From NCBI RefSeq assembly GCF_004664715.2, contig NC_051066.1, positions 85,542,736 to 85,606,735 of the forward strand: DNA of 64,000 nucleotides. The letters run 5' to 3'. The notes under the pieces were generated by a model that was given only the letters and a program-made list of their open reading frames with translations, searched no databases and was not told where the DNA came from. Source of the stretch: Peromyscus leucopus (taxonomy: Eukaryota > Chordata > Mammalia > Rodentia > Cricetidae). How positions within the stretch are numbered: the stretch's first letter is position 1; the number at the start of each line of letters is the position of its first letter. Made by a program: the position numbers and the translations under genes. This document shows positions 44,350-56,206 of the stretch, one piece after another.

Positions 44350-46194
44350 TTTTTAGATTGTTCTCCACCTACTGCTCACTAGTCTAGTTCTCCAAGACCC
44401 TTCATTGTCTGAATATACTAGCCCACACAAGATGTCTTCTGAATATCTCTATCCTTACTAAGAAAGTTAACACTTAATTAAAGCAAACCATGGTTGTTCT
44501 CTGACTCCTCTATGCCAGTTAGTCATGTCCTCTTAAGTATTAATCATGTGCTGTGTTTTCTATTTCTCCTAAGAGATGTGTCACTAAATTGTACCTTTAG
44601 TGTGGTTATATATAGTATAATACTTGGTCTCTGGTTTCCAAAGAGATAACAGCTGAGGACATAGGCAGTCTTGACCTTAAAAGATCTCAGGAAATGTTGT
44701 GCTGTGAATTCCTAGGGTATTTCCATGACTAGAACTTTACCAAAACTTTGTCTCAGTATCTGTAAAAATAGATTTTGAAGCTTAAAATAAGTTTAAATTA
44801 TTGAAACTGTTCTAATTTTGAAGTCAACTAGTCTGCTCTGAGCCTGGCTAGGTTATCTTATAGAACATCTCACAGTTATTTACACAAACACACACCCACA
44901 TTTGTGTAATTTTAGTATGGTAATAGCTAAGACACATGTTACCCAGTACTAGTGTGACTATGTAACTTATTTTCAATTACTTCTTTCATTTATATTTTAC
45001 TATAGATCAAATGTATGTACATCATACTAAACATATGCTATATGTCATTGAGCTACATCTGCAGCCCATGGCTTATTCTTTTAGCATGAAAGGGGTCCGG
45101 TCACTATCAATAATTATTCTCAATGAGACCCACAGGTGTGAAATGAGAAACTCTTCCTGGTAAACTTTGGTGTCTCCATCTAGTGTTCACCCTGGGACAA
45201 AGTACCCTATTTGTGAGCAGCAGGAGATTGGTGATTTATTATCAGTTCAGGCCTGTTTATACCTTTTCCTCCAGTGAGAGATGACAACTTTAATGAAACC
45301 ATGAGAAATGGCTGCTAGTTATTTGATGTCAAGGTCATACAGCAGAGAATCCAGTTGATACAAATCTGAGCTTGGAGTTGTTTAATCTGGTCTACCAATG
45401 TTTTATCTTGTTAAAGGGTTTGAACACATAGTCAAATCTTTCAGCTTCTTTTGTAAAAAGGAGGCTATTTGTCTAAAACATCACAAAAGGCTGTTCAATT
45501 GAACAGATAATGCCTTTTTTCCAGCCTGACTCCAACTCATCCATCACACTTCTAAAGTCAAGTGTAGATTGAATTTTTTCTTCAATTTTGTTTGTGGTCC
45601 ATACTTATCACCCACATGGTGAGCCGAGTCTTTGAAAGAACTTAATATTCTAAGCTTCAGATTGATCCCTGTCTGGGAATTTGAAGGGAAGACTTCAGGA
45701 CAGTGCAAAAAACAAATGGAAGAGAAGTTTCCAGCTGAAGAAATTTGAGTGGTAAACAAATGGAATCTATAACCAAAGAGGAATTTAAGGTGCTGTGGTG
45801 AATTTGATCTTTATAGACTGAGAGATAAGTATAGGAAATAACAGATAATAAATGAACATGTATGGACTGATGGGCAATTAGATGGAATTTCCAGAAGCCA
45901 TATGTAAGAATGACAATCTACAACTTTCTCTTTGTTTATTCCAAAAGCATAGTTAAAAGCCTGCTTGAGATTTACAGAGAAAATACAAGTATCACATGTG
46001 AAATATAGAAAGGATAATATGGATTTATGAAACTCAGTATTAAAGCAAGTAACTATTACTGTGAGAATAAACCATGCATGCTTACTGTTCAGGTGGCTTT
46101 CTTTATTCTTGTACAATTCAGGGGGAAGTCCATAAAATGGTACCATGCACAATCATGGTTTGTCTTCTAATCTCACTCATAAAATTGAGAAAAA
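44350..46194. other. No recognised feature
   Basis: About 1.8 kb. The minus-strand 113-codon frame at 45811-46152 is AT-rich with no recognised motif. Confidence 0.45.
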
Positions 46195-46305
46195 AAAAGA
46201 ACAGGAATGCCCACAGGCCAACCTGACCAACCTGATCTAAGCAGTCCCTCATTGACACTCTCTTCCCACCTGATTCTAGGCTGTGCCAGACTGAAAGACT
46301 TTGAC
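46195..46305 (-). repeat. Fragment of the unnamed rodent repeat
   Basis: ATGCCCACAGGCCAACCTG, ATTGACACTCTCTTCCCACC, TGATTCTAGGCTGTGCC match the end of the family at 11345-11760. Confidence 0.6.
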
Positions 46306-46335
46306 CTGACTTTAGACAGTGAAGGAATGAATCAG

Positions 46336-46337
<2 letters not shown>

Positions 46338-46382
<45 letters not shown>

Positions 46383-46406
46383 CACACATGAGAGAGAGAG
46401 AGAGAT
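46338..46406. repeat. (CA)n and (GA)n microsatellites
   Basis: About 20 CA units to 46379, a short spacer, then GA repeats at 46391-46406. Confidence 0.96.
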
Positions 46407-46624
46407 ATGAAAATTTTAGAAAAATACTTTTGCTTTTACAAAAGTAGAGTCCTAATAACTGAGTTTATAGGATTTGTTATAAATATCAATAAATTACTAA
46501 TAAAATGATTCTTATGGAAAATAGTGCTCCTGGGACACTAACATTCATAGTGTGAACCTAGTACATATATTGCCAAAACAAACACATTATAGGATACACT
46601 AGGAACATATTTTAATCTAAAGAC
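46407..46624. other. No recognised feature
   Basis: AT-rich spacer before a B1. Confidence 0.4.
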
Positions 46625-46782
46625 TCTGGTTGTCTGGTGGTGAATGCTTTTAGTCCCAGCACTTGAGATGTAGAGACAGACAGATCTTTAGTTTGCAGCC
46701 AACCTTATCTACAAAGAAATTTCCAGAACAGCCAGGGCTACACAACCCTAACTCAAACAAAAAACAAACAAACAAACCTCTG
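46625..46782 (+). mobile_element. B1 SINE, diverged
   Basis: TCTGGTGGTGAATGCTTTTA, GTCCCAGCACTTGAGATG, TTTCCAGAACAGCCAGGGCT and ACACAACCCTAACTC, with a (CAAA)n tail. Confidence 0.8.
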
Positions 46783-47004
46783 GATTTGGTCAAACCCAGA
46801 ACCAAGATAAGGTAAATTATCTGTGTGACTTGGAAAGCTGACATCATTTGACTATTATTGTCAAATGTAGTTCTCTCGATTTGCTCTTTAAACAGTGGGT
46901 ATTTTTGGATTTGAATATAGACTTCTGTGAAGTATTTTCCTGACAGAAATCATCAGTGCTTGCATTTTACTTTATTTTTTTTCTTACTTGACCTCTATCA
47001 CTTA
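46783..47004. other. No recognised feature
   Basis: Unassigned spacer between two SINEs. Confidence 0.4.
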
Positions 47005-47206
47005 AAAAATGACATATTTATTTTTAGTTTATGTACATGAGGGGTTTTGTCTGCATGTCTGTATATATACAGGGCATTTGATTCCCTATGACTGTAGTTA
47101 CAGGTAGTTGTGAGCCACCATGTGGGTGATGGGAACTGAACATAGGTCTTATGAAAGAGCATCAAGTGCTCTCAACCACTGAACCACCTCTCCAGGCCCC
47201 TTGATT
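47005..47206 (-). mobile_element. B3-type SINE, antisense
   Basis: TGACTGTAGTTACAGGTAG, TTGTGAGCCACCATGTGGG, TGATGGGAACTGAACATAGG, CTCAACCACTGAACCACCTC and TCCAGGCCCC are the reverse complement of B3. Confidence 0.88.
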
Positions 47207-47463
47207 CTAACATTTCAAGTGACTTATTCTTTAGTTCTATTAATAAACAATAACTTTGTTTACTTGTTGAATTGGACTTTCGGAAAAATAATGGTGTGCA
47301 TTAGATATGCTTTTAATTAATAATATTTTAGTTTTATGGGTTTACATATGGTTACCTTCCAAATATTTTATAGGGAAATTGGATCTTTTATATATAGATA
47401 GTATGTAATCATGCATATAAATTGAACCAGGACCTCATATAATGTACATTTTATTTTAAAGTT

Positions 47464-47503
<40 letters not shown>
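47464..47503. repeat. (TA)n tract
   Basis: TA repeats with one CA interruption. Confidence 0.93.
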
Positions 47504-47504
<1 letters not shown>

Positions 47505-48616
47505 CATGATTCATCCAGTAGTCTTTGCTGATTATCCTTTGCTATAGAGATGATGGTATTATTTTCAGATGTAAAAATATCTTTTAACAATGAACACACC
47601 AATAATGTTTGTATACAATCTTGTGTTAAAAGTTTATAAGTTCAGGAAATTACATTAGAAGTTTAGGCTGTGAGGAAATAATTAAACAGCAGGTGTGAAT
47701 TTGTTTTGCAATCTACTCTTTAAGCTATATAGCATTATATATATGAAATGTAAAAATAATTTTTTATTTTAGAATTTCACACTGAGTAAAACTTCCCAAA
47801 TTGCTACCATATTATGTTGGGGTTTGAGTTGGAGGCAGCACCTAAAACTTCAACCCCAAAGCTTACCTTCATTGTATTCACCGTGGGCTGCCCACATCCT
47901 CTTCTCAAGCCCTTGACAAGATGAGTACAACTTTTGCACATCTGTGAGAGGGAACAAAAGAACAAGATCAAAATTTCTCCAAAATCAGTAGACCAGAAAG
48001 AACAGAAAATTACCAAAAAAAAAAAGAGCTATTGTATTTACTGTAGCTGCAGTAAAACTACTATGTGGAATAGGTTGAAGTTACTCTGAAGAAGTGTGTA
48101 GGAAGACACAACTTTCAGTAAATTGCATTAAAAACTAACCAGGTGGGTAGGTTCCCCTTTGCTGTTATGTAAGCTGATTTAGCTGTCATCGTTGAAAAAG
48201 CATAGAATGGCCAGATTTTCCAATTATATTCTCCCAGCGTGAGTAACATGCTCTTTTTGTATCCTGCAAACCCAACCTCGAAAGCTGTACCATTTTCCTT
48301 GCTTAAATGCTCCTTTTCATAGCCACATTAAGCCATCAAAATTCCATAACCATGACCTGTACTTCCTTAACTCCAGTTTCTCCTGATTTACTCATCTGTA
48401 CTAGAATGTCTTGTTTGCCCACAAGGTCAGTAAAAATTATGATTTTATGTTTTAAAACACAGCTCTAAGTGATGCTTCAAAGCCAATTTCCCAAATTAAA
48501 ATCGATATCTAATGATACTCATGACTTTTAGAAAATAATTTTCTATGATGGTAGATAATTCAGTCAGTGGAGTGTTTGCTATGCAAGTGGAAGGGTCAGT
48601 TCACTCTCAAGCACCA
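47504..48616. other. No recognised feature
   Basis: About 1.1 kb of unique-looking DNA. A less AT-rich piece at 47810-48000 gives a 70-codon minus frame without recognised motif. Confidence 0.45.
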
Positions 48617-48803
48617 GGGGGCTGGAGAGACGGCTCAGCAGTTAAGAGCCCTGGCTGTTCTTTCAGAGGTCCTGAGTTCAATTCCCAGCAACCACATGGT
48701 GGCTAACAACCATCCATAGTGAGATCTAGCACCCTCTTCTGGTCTACAGACATATATGCAGGCAGAATACTGTATGCATAATAAATAAATAAATCTTTTT
48801 TTA
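48617..48803 (+). mobile_element. B2-type SINE
   Basis: GGGGCTGGAGAGACGGCTCA, GCAGTTAAGAGCCCTGGCTG, AGTTCAATTCCCAGCAACC, ACATGGTGGCTAACAACC, GCACCCTCTTCTGG and an AATAAATAAATAAATC tail. The A and B box regions are well preserved. Confidence 0.93.
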
Positions 48804-48827
48804 AAAAAAGTCAGGTTTGGAGCAAGG

Positions 48828-48965
48828 TGAGATGGTTCAACCAGCCAGTGAGGTCTGGTGACCTGACTTTGAAAATCTGGACCCACATAGTGGAAAGAAA
48901 AATTGACTCCTACAAGTTGTCCTCTGACATTCATATACTGGCTGTGGCACAGACAGCCACACACA
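48828..48965 (+). mobile_element. tRNA-derived SINE (B2/B3/B4 group)
   Basis: AAGGTGAGATGGTTCAACC, ATCTGGACCCACATAGTGG, AAGTTGTCCTCTGACATTC and a CACA-rich end. Directly downstream of the B2. Confidence 0.65.
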
Positions 48966-49086
48966 TATGGAAGGAAGGAAAGAAGGAAGGAAGAAAAGGA
49001 GGAGGGGAGGGGGGTAGTGAAAGAGGGAGAGAGGGAGGGAGGGAGGGAGGGAGGGAGGAGGGAGGGAGGGAAGGAAGAAGGAAAAG
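48966..49086. repeat. Polypurine (GGAA)n/(GGGA)n tract
   Basis: About 120 bp almost entirely A and G, with runs of GGAAGGAAAGAAGG and GGGAGGGAGGGAGGGAGG. It gives the long Lys-Glu-Gly and Pro-Ser-Leu frames on either strand. Confidence 0.96.
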
Positions 49087-49212
49087 ATGCTTGGTGGTAC
49101 ACATTTGTAATCCCAGGATGGGGAAGCAAGAAGATTCTTGGGAGTTGCTGGCCATCCACCCTATCTGAATTAATGAACCTCAGGTCTACCTGAGAATCCC
49201 TATTTCAAAGAA
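49087..49212 (+). mobile_element. Old B1-related SINE
   Basis: GCTTGGTGGTACACATTTG, TAATCCCAGGATGGGGAAG and CTACCTGAGAATCCCTATTTC give a diverged B1/B4 order. Confidence 0.55.
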
Positions 49213-49263
49213 CTAGGTGGATATCTCCTGAGGAATGATACCCGAAGTTAACCTCTGGACTAG

Positions 49264-49264
<1 letters not shown>

Positions 49265-49324
<60 letters not shown>

Positions 49325-49385
49325 CAGAGAGACAGAGAGACAGAGACAGACAGAGACTGAGAGAGAGAGACAGAGACAGAGACCG
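49265..49385. repeat. (CA)n-(GA)n-(GACAGA)n compound microsatellite
   Basis: About 28 bp of CA, then about 90 bp of GA with regular GACAGA interruptions. Confidence 0.97.
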
Positions 49386-50224
49386 AGGAAAGCATTCCTT
49401 CACAAAGGTATGCAACAAGATGTAGTGGAAAATACATTATTAACAGTATAGCCATAAAACTTTGGGAATGTTGAGCTCTCTGACCATAATCCTGGAAAAT
49501 AGAAATAGTAATAACACTGAAATGTTGCAAAAATTAGAGTTGGCACATATATATTATTAGGTTTTATATAAATAAGCCTGTGGTATAGATCTTGTCTCAC
49601 AGCAATTATTCATTAAAATGATAACAATCAACAATCTCTAATGCCCAATATTTCACCAATTCTTTTGTTTATGTAGGTTTTACCTCTTTTATAAATGATT
49701 GACACTATTACTTGTGTTTACCAGTTTTTATAATTTAAATAAAAAACCCCAAGTTTTCATGTAGTATTTTTAGAAATCATCCCAGAGGATAAAAGCAAAA
49801 CGATCTATATCCATTATTTTGACATTTGAAAGCTTTGATATGGGTCTGGACGTTAAGAACTTAATGTTCACTAGAATTAATGTTAATTCCATAGTCTACC
49901 TTATCACTTATCTTTTGTACCAGTAAGGTGTATTTTGTACTAAAATGCCTTTAAGTATCAGCCTATGAGATATAAATTGAAAGAGATTATTGAGACAAGC
50001 TGATTCAACCTATCTTATTTCACAGGTTACCAAACTGCAAACTTTAGACTTAACATTTGCCATAGATGACCATGAGGGACACAACTTGTCATTGAGCTGA
50101 GTCTTAAATCTTAGTATCTTCATTATTCTTTCTTGCCCAGCACTTCTGTGTGTTTGAAGAAAGCTAATTAGATAAATGGTTTCGGCGAGACAAAAACTAG
50201 ATATTAAAGATCAGTATAATAATT
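49386..50224. other. No recognised feature
   Basis: AT-rich unique-looking DNA. Confidence 0.5.
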
Positions 50225-50480
50225 ACTTTAAATTTGTTCTTCTCTCATACAATACATCCTAAACACAGTTTCTCCTCCCTCTACTACTCCAAGTGCCCCC
50301 AAACACTTCCTCTCTCTCCCAGATCCACTCCTCTTTTTCCACTCAGAAAAGAGCAATTCTCTCAGGGATATAAACCAAACATGGTATAACAAGTTACAAG
50401 ATACAGTGAGACTATTCCTAAGTGTTAGAAATAAAAAAAAGAAACAAAGAGTCAGAATAGATAATGGTTTTAGAGAGGAA
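50225..50480 (-). mobile_element. L1 3' UTR, antisense
   Basis: ACACAGTTTCTCCTCCCTC, CTCCCAGATCCACTCCTC, TCAGAAAAGAGCAATTCTC, AGGGATATAAACCAAACATG and GTATAACAAGTTACAAGA reproduce the reverse complement of a rodent L1 3' UTR. Confidence 0.8.
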
Positions 50481-50719
50481 AGAAAGAAACACTGCATTGA
50501 ACAAGCCTGTTGACAGAATCCCAAAGAAATGAAGAGGATTGTACAATTACAGGAAGTTTAAGAGCAGGCATAGTTCAAGCCAATTATGTGATGGCCAACA
50601 AAACTGTATTGTATTCTTTTTCTGTTATATTATTAACTACCTTGGAAAAATATTTGGAAATGGGATCTATTTATGGAAATTAAATTTTAAGAAGATCATT
50701 TGTCACAGAATGAGGAGTA
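50481..50719. other. No recognised feature
   Basis: Unassigned spacer between opposite-facing L1 tails. Confidence 0.4.
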
Positions 50720-50990
50720 CCATGAAAGGCTGGCCTCTGGACATGATATGGCTGCTACATTCATGAATTCATAAAAGACATGGTTACGTGCACAAGACCT
50801 ACACAAGATCAAGAGAGTAACAACACCAGAATATAGGCTGTGTGAAGGGAGAAATGGGAAAAGCAGGGGAACTTTAATTGGAGGGGAGAGACAATATAGA
50901 AGGAGAGGAAGGCGAGATAAGTAGCAGTAAGGATATTTGAAAAAAGAAACAAGGAACCATGGTATTCTATATTTTCCTAAATTTTCATAT
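50720..50990 (+). mobile_element. L1 3' UTR fragment
   Basis: CTGGACATGATATGGCTGCT, ACATTCATGAATTCATAAAA and CACAAGACCTACACAAGATC followed by a purine-rich block fit an L1 3' UTR in sense orientation. Confidence 0.6.
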
Positions 50991-51005
50991 AACACACACA
51001 AATGT

Positions 51006-51006
<1 letters not shown>

Positions 51007-51048
<42 letters not shown>
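51007..51048. repeat. (GT)n microsatellite
   Basis: About 21 units, preceded by a short CA run at 50993-51000. Confidence 0.97.
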
Positions 51049-51050
<2 letters not shown>

Positions 51051-51214
51051 CTTAAGTTATGACACTCAGGGTGATAATGTTTTCTCCCAAAAGCCATAGG
51101 CTGTCTAAGAAAGACCACAGTACCAGACAAGCAAAAATTCCTTTTGAATTATTGGTCAGAGGAGTCTAAGAGACAAATTTTAAAGTAATAAAAATGTAAT
51201 ATGCATTACATTTG
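51049..51214. other. Unassigned
   Basis: Short interval that may belong to the L1 sequence on either side. Confidence 0.35.
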
Positions 51215-51435
51215 GTAATCCAATATCAAATACCATCCCCCCAAAATCCACACAAGTAACACTATGCAGACTGAGCAGGTTGTATTTAGGAATATACCTG
51301 TACATACTTGTACATAAAAGCATGCATTAACAATGGGAAAAAAAGGGGGCTATGAATTTGAAAGAGAGCAAGGAGGGACATATGAGAATTTGGAGGGAGG
51401 AAAGGATACAACTGTATTATAATCTAAAAAAGTAA
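51215..51435 (+). mobile_element. L1 (Lx-like) 3' UTR tail
   Basis: AATCCAATATCAAATACC, GACTGAGCAGGTTGTATTTA, GGAATATACCTGTACATAC, ATGAATTTGAAAGAGAGCAA and TGTATTATAATCTAAAAAAG are colinear with the tail at 32570-32895. Confidence 0.85.
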
Positions 51436-52977
51436 GAGACACCAAGTTGAGAAGAAAGTAGGAGGTGTATGGGGACAGGGTAGAAATAGCTCGAAGGAAG
51501 AAATGGAAGACAGAAGTGAGGAAGAAAAACTGTACATGCAAGACATTTTCAAAAAATAAAAATTATTTAGGCAACTATCTACAGTTGATTATGGGAAAGT
51601 AATGGTAGAGAGCTCCACAGATTGTCCAGGAATCCCTGATGACAGAACGGGACTTCCAGTAAAGACTGTGGCAGTAGAGAAGGGGCTTACCAAGTAACTG
51701 CAAAGGAAACAAAAACCCTCAGTCAGTCAGCTTAAGAGCAAACAAGGAGAAAAAGATGGCAAATTGAGGGGGGGCATATTTTATTATTATTTTTTAGACT
51801 TAGAAACTCTCATGTATATTTTCATTAATCAAGTCAGGAATATGAGGAAGGAAACCAAGTGTTTGTAAAAACGCAATCACCATTTCCAATATACCAATGT
51901 TAGGTTGAATTCGAGACAATTCCATCCAGGTATCCAGGGGCCTGAGAGAGAGAGGCAGATGGCAATGGGAGACATGAATTAGAATGTTATACAACAATGA
52001 GTGTTGAACCTGTGCAATGAATATGCTTTTAAAAGAGAGGAGGAGACTGGAAAAAATGTAAGGATCGGGACAGAGTCTTAGCTATTACCCACCTTTGTTT
52101 AGAAGAAATAAGAAAACAGTGAAAAAGTGAAAGCCATGCATGGATTATTTGGTGTTGAAAACAATGGCATTTTCAGCTCTGTGATTGAGAATCTTAGATA
52201 TTAAATGCCGTTATGGAGGGTGTCTCCAATACCTATGAACAACAGTTTCAAATGCAAGCGCCTGTATATACTTGTCCAAACATTAAGATTTATATTAAAA
52301 TAGTTATTTAAAAGTTGTTAAAGAACTTTAAATGAATGAGCTAACTTGATATAAACACAAAAGTGATTCTAAATAGTTTATTAAAATGAGGGCTTCTAGG
52401 TAAGTATATCCAGACTAAGCATTGAATGTTATCAAACTTGCTTTTTTTGGGGAAATATATTTAATCATTTATGATTTTATAAGGCCAACACTGGGTTATT
52501 TTCTATCACAGCAGTAAAGCTTACATGGATCTTATTAAAATTCTGTAAATATGTTACTTAGTCTATTACAAGGCCTATTACAATCTTTGTTGGGGGAGCT
52601 ACACAAACTGAAAAGGGGATGAGAGAAAAGGAAGTTCATTCCAAGACAATTTTAAATGAGAAATTGGAACTTTTCAGTGTTGTCTGAAACCACTCACTGG
52701 CATACATGGCAAATGATGATCTTCAAACTAGACTGAGTCACACATTATTGATGACGATACACACTTGTTCCACAATTGTTTTTCATGATTAAGTCCAGAG
52801 CTGTCAGTGTGTGATATTGCTTTTGTCTTCAAAAGAGCTAATGAGTCAGTTCTGACTGCAAGTGAGTCATGACTTAACTAATTGGATAACTTTGAGGAAT
52901 TTACCTTTCAGTATTAATTTATGTTTCTATAAAATGAATGGGTTGAACTTGTTTACAGAAGAACTCACTTTTTTTTT
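51436..52977. other. No recognised feature
   Basis: About 1.5 kb of AT-rich DNA. The frame at 51800-51997 has no recognised motif. Confidence 0.5.
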
Positions 52978-53345
52978 TACAATTTTTTTTATTTTATAAT
53001 TTAATTTAATTTTACATATCAGCCACGGATTCCCCTGTTCTCTCCACGCCCCCTGCCTTCCTCCTAGCCCACCTCCCATTCTCATCTCCTCCAGGGCAAA
53101 CAGGGCAAAGACTCCCCTGGGGATTCACCTCACCCTGGTAGATTCAGTCCAGGCAGGTCCAGTCCCCTCCTCCCAGGCTGAGCCAAGTGTCCCTTAATAA
53201 GCCCCAGGTTCCAAACAATCAGCTCATGCACTAAGGACAGGTCCTGGTCCCACTGCCTGAGTGCCTCCCAACCAGTTCAAGCTAGTCAACTGTCTCACTT
53301 ATTCAGAGTTGGGGGTTCCTCAGCTATTTGTTTTTAATTTACAAG
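52978..53345 (-). mobile_element. L1 3' end, antisense
   Basis: T-rich start, TAATTTTACATATCAGCC, CATCTCCTCCAGGGCAAAC, CAGTCCAGGCAGGTCC, GAGCCAAGTGTCCC, CAGCTCATGCACTAAGGAC and GGTCCCACTGCCTG are the reverse complement of the tail at 39480-39770. Same subfamily. Confidence 0.88.
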
Positions 53346-53395
53346 GTATTGAATTGGAACATTGGATCACAGCATGTATTTTCATCAAAATTCTG

Positions 53396-53794
53396 TGTAG
53401 CTAGAAGTTTTCTCCATCCTGCCCAGTCCCGACAGGCCCCACATTCCTCCAGCCTGGTGGTCCATCAGATGCTTACAAAATAATTACTCAGAGGCTTATA
53501 TGAATTATAACTGCTTGGCTATTCACTCAGGCTTATTATTGACTAACACGTACACTTAAATTAACCCATTTCTATTAATCTATGTTTTGTCACATGTTCC
53601 GTGGCTCTACCAGTCTGCTGGCATGTTGTTCCTTCAGCAGCACTGGCATCTCCTCACTCAGCCTTCCTCTTCCCAGAAATCTCCTCCTCTGCTCATCCTG
53701 CCTATATTTCCTGCCTGGCTACTGGTCAATCAGCATTGTATTTATCACCCAATCAGAGCAATGCTCATTCATAGCATACAGAACAACATTCCCA
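53396..53794 (-). mobile_element. 3' LTR of the mys-like ERV
   Basis: Minus strand starts TGGGAATGTTGTTCTGTATG and ends TCTAGCTACA. It contains antisense ATTAACCCATTTCTATTAAT and CCTGCCTGGCTACTGGTCAA, homologous to the LTR at 38702-39917. Confidence 0.82.
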
Positions 53795-55989
53795 TTATTT
53801 CCTCTTTTCTTTCTATTCAAAAGTAAGGTTTTTAACTTCAACATAGTGAAATTACATATAACAAAACAGTTATCAAGCAAGAATTATAGTTATAATATCT
53901 AATCTATTTGTATTTGGCAAAATTAAAGAAAATTCTATCATCTATCCTATATTTGTGAATCTAAAGTTTCCTATCTAATTTATCTTCTATCATAACCAAG
54001 GAAAATAATAATTATAACTATTTAGTCTTCAACTACACCAAAGACCCAAGAAGGATATAATATTATGTAAGTAAACAGAAAGAACATTACAAGCAACTTC
54101 CAAAAATCTAGAATGACAGAGACAGCTGGCTACCTGGACAGTTACCCAAAGTTCTTCTGTAATGTTGGGGCATCCATCTTCAGTCTACAGGCCTAGAGTC
54201 TCTCAGTTGCTTCTCTCTGTGTCCTATAGAATGTCTGTCAGTTTCTTAAGCAAAGCAGGAACCTGAAGGACCATCTCACCTTGCAAAGTTCAGTGGTCAC
54301 CTTTCTATGGGTCCTGCATGTCCAGTTGATACAACATTTTTTTCAAGCAGTCCAGGCAAGAAGATTTTTTTGCCCAAATGGTTATTTTTGCCAAGAAGAG
54401 GATAAATTCCATATGGAGTGTCTTTGATGCCCATCTTTCTCTTTGAAATAATTCAGTGCTGCCAGAAGCAGATGTGCCTTGTTGTCCAGAAAGTCTAAGT
54501 TTTTAAAGCATTTTAAATGCCATATTCTGTAGGTCTTTGAAGTGTTTGAAGATTATCTACTTATATGAATTATATCTATGTATACTTAGAAAACTTAACA
54601 TGACTATAAGTTTGACTACCATAGAAGACTAATTATTAATCTGTTTCTTAATTATCCATTACAATTTAAAAGCATCACAGAAACATAACACCTTAAATAA
54701 GAGATGTACTTACAGTATAACAAAATTAACTTTAAATTTGTATCAATAAACTAAAATTTATAGCAATGTAAAACACTTCAAACAAATTTCTGTTTAAAAG
54801 TAGGTTCAACAATCCACCCTTTTATCCTATCATATCTATATCCTATAATTTTTATGTCATATCTTCCTTTCTTCTTTTAGAAAGATATTGACTATGACCA
54901 ATAACAATTTGTAACCAACAACCTAAACAAAGACAAACATCTATAGTCCATTTTTTGGGAATGTGGGTGTAGTTTTCTAGGTTACTTCCTGCTAATAAGG
55001 GGCACTGTATTCTTATGGGGATACAAATAAAGTTTTAGGATTATGGTCAAGTTCTGGCTAGAGTAGTGTGTGAGGCTATATTCTCTGAGCAAGTTGCCTT
55101 GAAGTTGATTTTAGATATTGGATGATCTGGGGTATGTTGTCATTGGAGACCTTCAGGGTGTCTTGGCTGGACAAGCCATATTAGTCTGGAAGCAATCCAC
55201 AGGTTATCATCATCTGTGGAAACAAAAGCAGAACCTCTTTTCTAAAGCAATGTATCCTTAGACATAGATTTTGAAATCAAGATATCTTTAAAATATATAT
55301 ATTAGTTTAACTCAACAGCTTTTATAATCAAATGTCTTTCTGAAGTTAAAATTCCAACAACAATATTATCCAGACTCTCTGTGTGATTTTCATTTCTATG
55401 TGGCTTATATTTTATAGTACTTTTACTTTCTCTTTAAAGACTTTATTTTTTTAAATATCCATTTCTTTATATAACTGTCCATATTCCTTTTGCTCTCTCT
55501 TCCAAGCCTATGTACATTTTTACAGACTCTGTAAACAGTGTAGAGTTTTGTTCTATCTGGATCTGTCTTATTGTGAATCTATTGCTTTAAACTGCAGAGT
55601 GGTTTGGGCCTCGGCTGCTGACTCTCCACCCCAACTTTTTAACATGGCAGTGGTATATTTATCATCAGTTCTGGGAGCCATGAGTACCATCAACTCTCAG
55701 AAACAGTGGGTCTATGTCTTCATTAAAGCAGCGTATAGTCCAGAAACATTTTTTTTTTTTTTTGTACTAGCAAAGGCTAAATCCACCATGCACCACACTG
55801 CTGTGGCGGGAATCCGCAGCCATGCCACTTAGCTCATGGTGGCTGGTGGCCAGTTCCATCTTGCAGGCAGCTGTCAGGAGACAAGTCTGCACTACTCCTG
55901 GCTTGAGACTATGAGACCAGGAAGCCTAATGTGGCTCCTTTTCTGTGCTTTTAGAATCTTTAAGCTTTCTTAGGTCTATGTGGATCAAT

Positions 55990-56149
55990 GCCCAATGGTG
56001 GTGTCTCCTGACTCAGCCTTCCTCTTCCCAAAATTCTCCTCCTCTGCTTATCCTGCCTATACTTCCTGCCTGGCTACTGGCCAATAAGAATTTTATTTAT
56101 CAACCAATCAGAGCAACACACATTCACAGCATACAGAATGACATTCCTA
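55990..56149 (-). mobile_element. Truncated 5' LTR of the mys-like ERV
   Basis: Antisense CTTCCTGCCTGGCTACTGGC, TTTATTTATCAACCAATCAG and CATACAGAATGACATTCC match the U3 part of the 3' LTR. Homology stops near 55993, where internal sequence begins, so the remainder of the LTR is deleted. Confidence 0.75.
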
Positions 56150-56206
56150 TCACTTCTGCTACGCAAGATCATAGATCTGTAACATACACATGAATATGTG
56201 ATACAA

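Larger units (their letters stand above)
53396..56149 (-). mobile_element. mys/MysTR-like ERV, minus strand
   Basis: About 2.75 kb: full 3' LTR (53396-53794), internal 53795-55989, and a 5' LTR reduced to its first about 160 bp (55990-56149). The size and cricetid LTR type fit the mys group of short, non-autonomous ERVs. The internal part has no long open frame and contains a T-run at 55751-55762. The GC-richer stretch 55590-55930 is an internal block I associate with these elements. No clear flanking duplication was found. Confidence 0.7.

Noticed and set aside
48617..48690. tRNA gene-like A and B boxes
   Set aside because: They belong to a B2 SINE, which derives from a tRNA. No cloverleaf with proper acceptor stem was found.
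48635..49193. Frames of 74-174 codons with Lys-Glu-Gly or Pro-Ser-Leu runs
   Set aside because: They run through two SINEs and a polypurine tract. Composition follows the repeat unit and no domain is visible.
49213..49530. 105-codon minus frame rich in Ser, Leu and Val
   Set aside because: Generated by the CA/GA/GACAGA tract.
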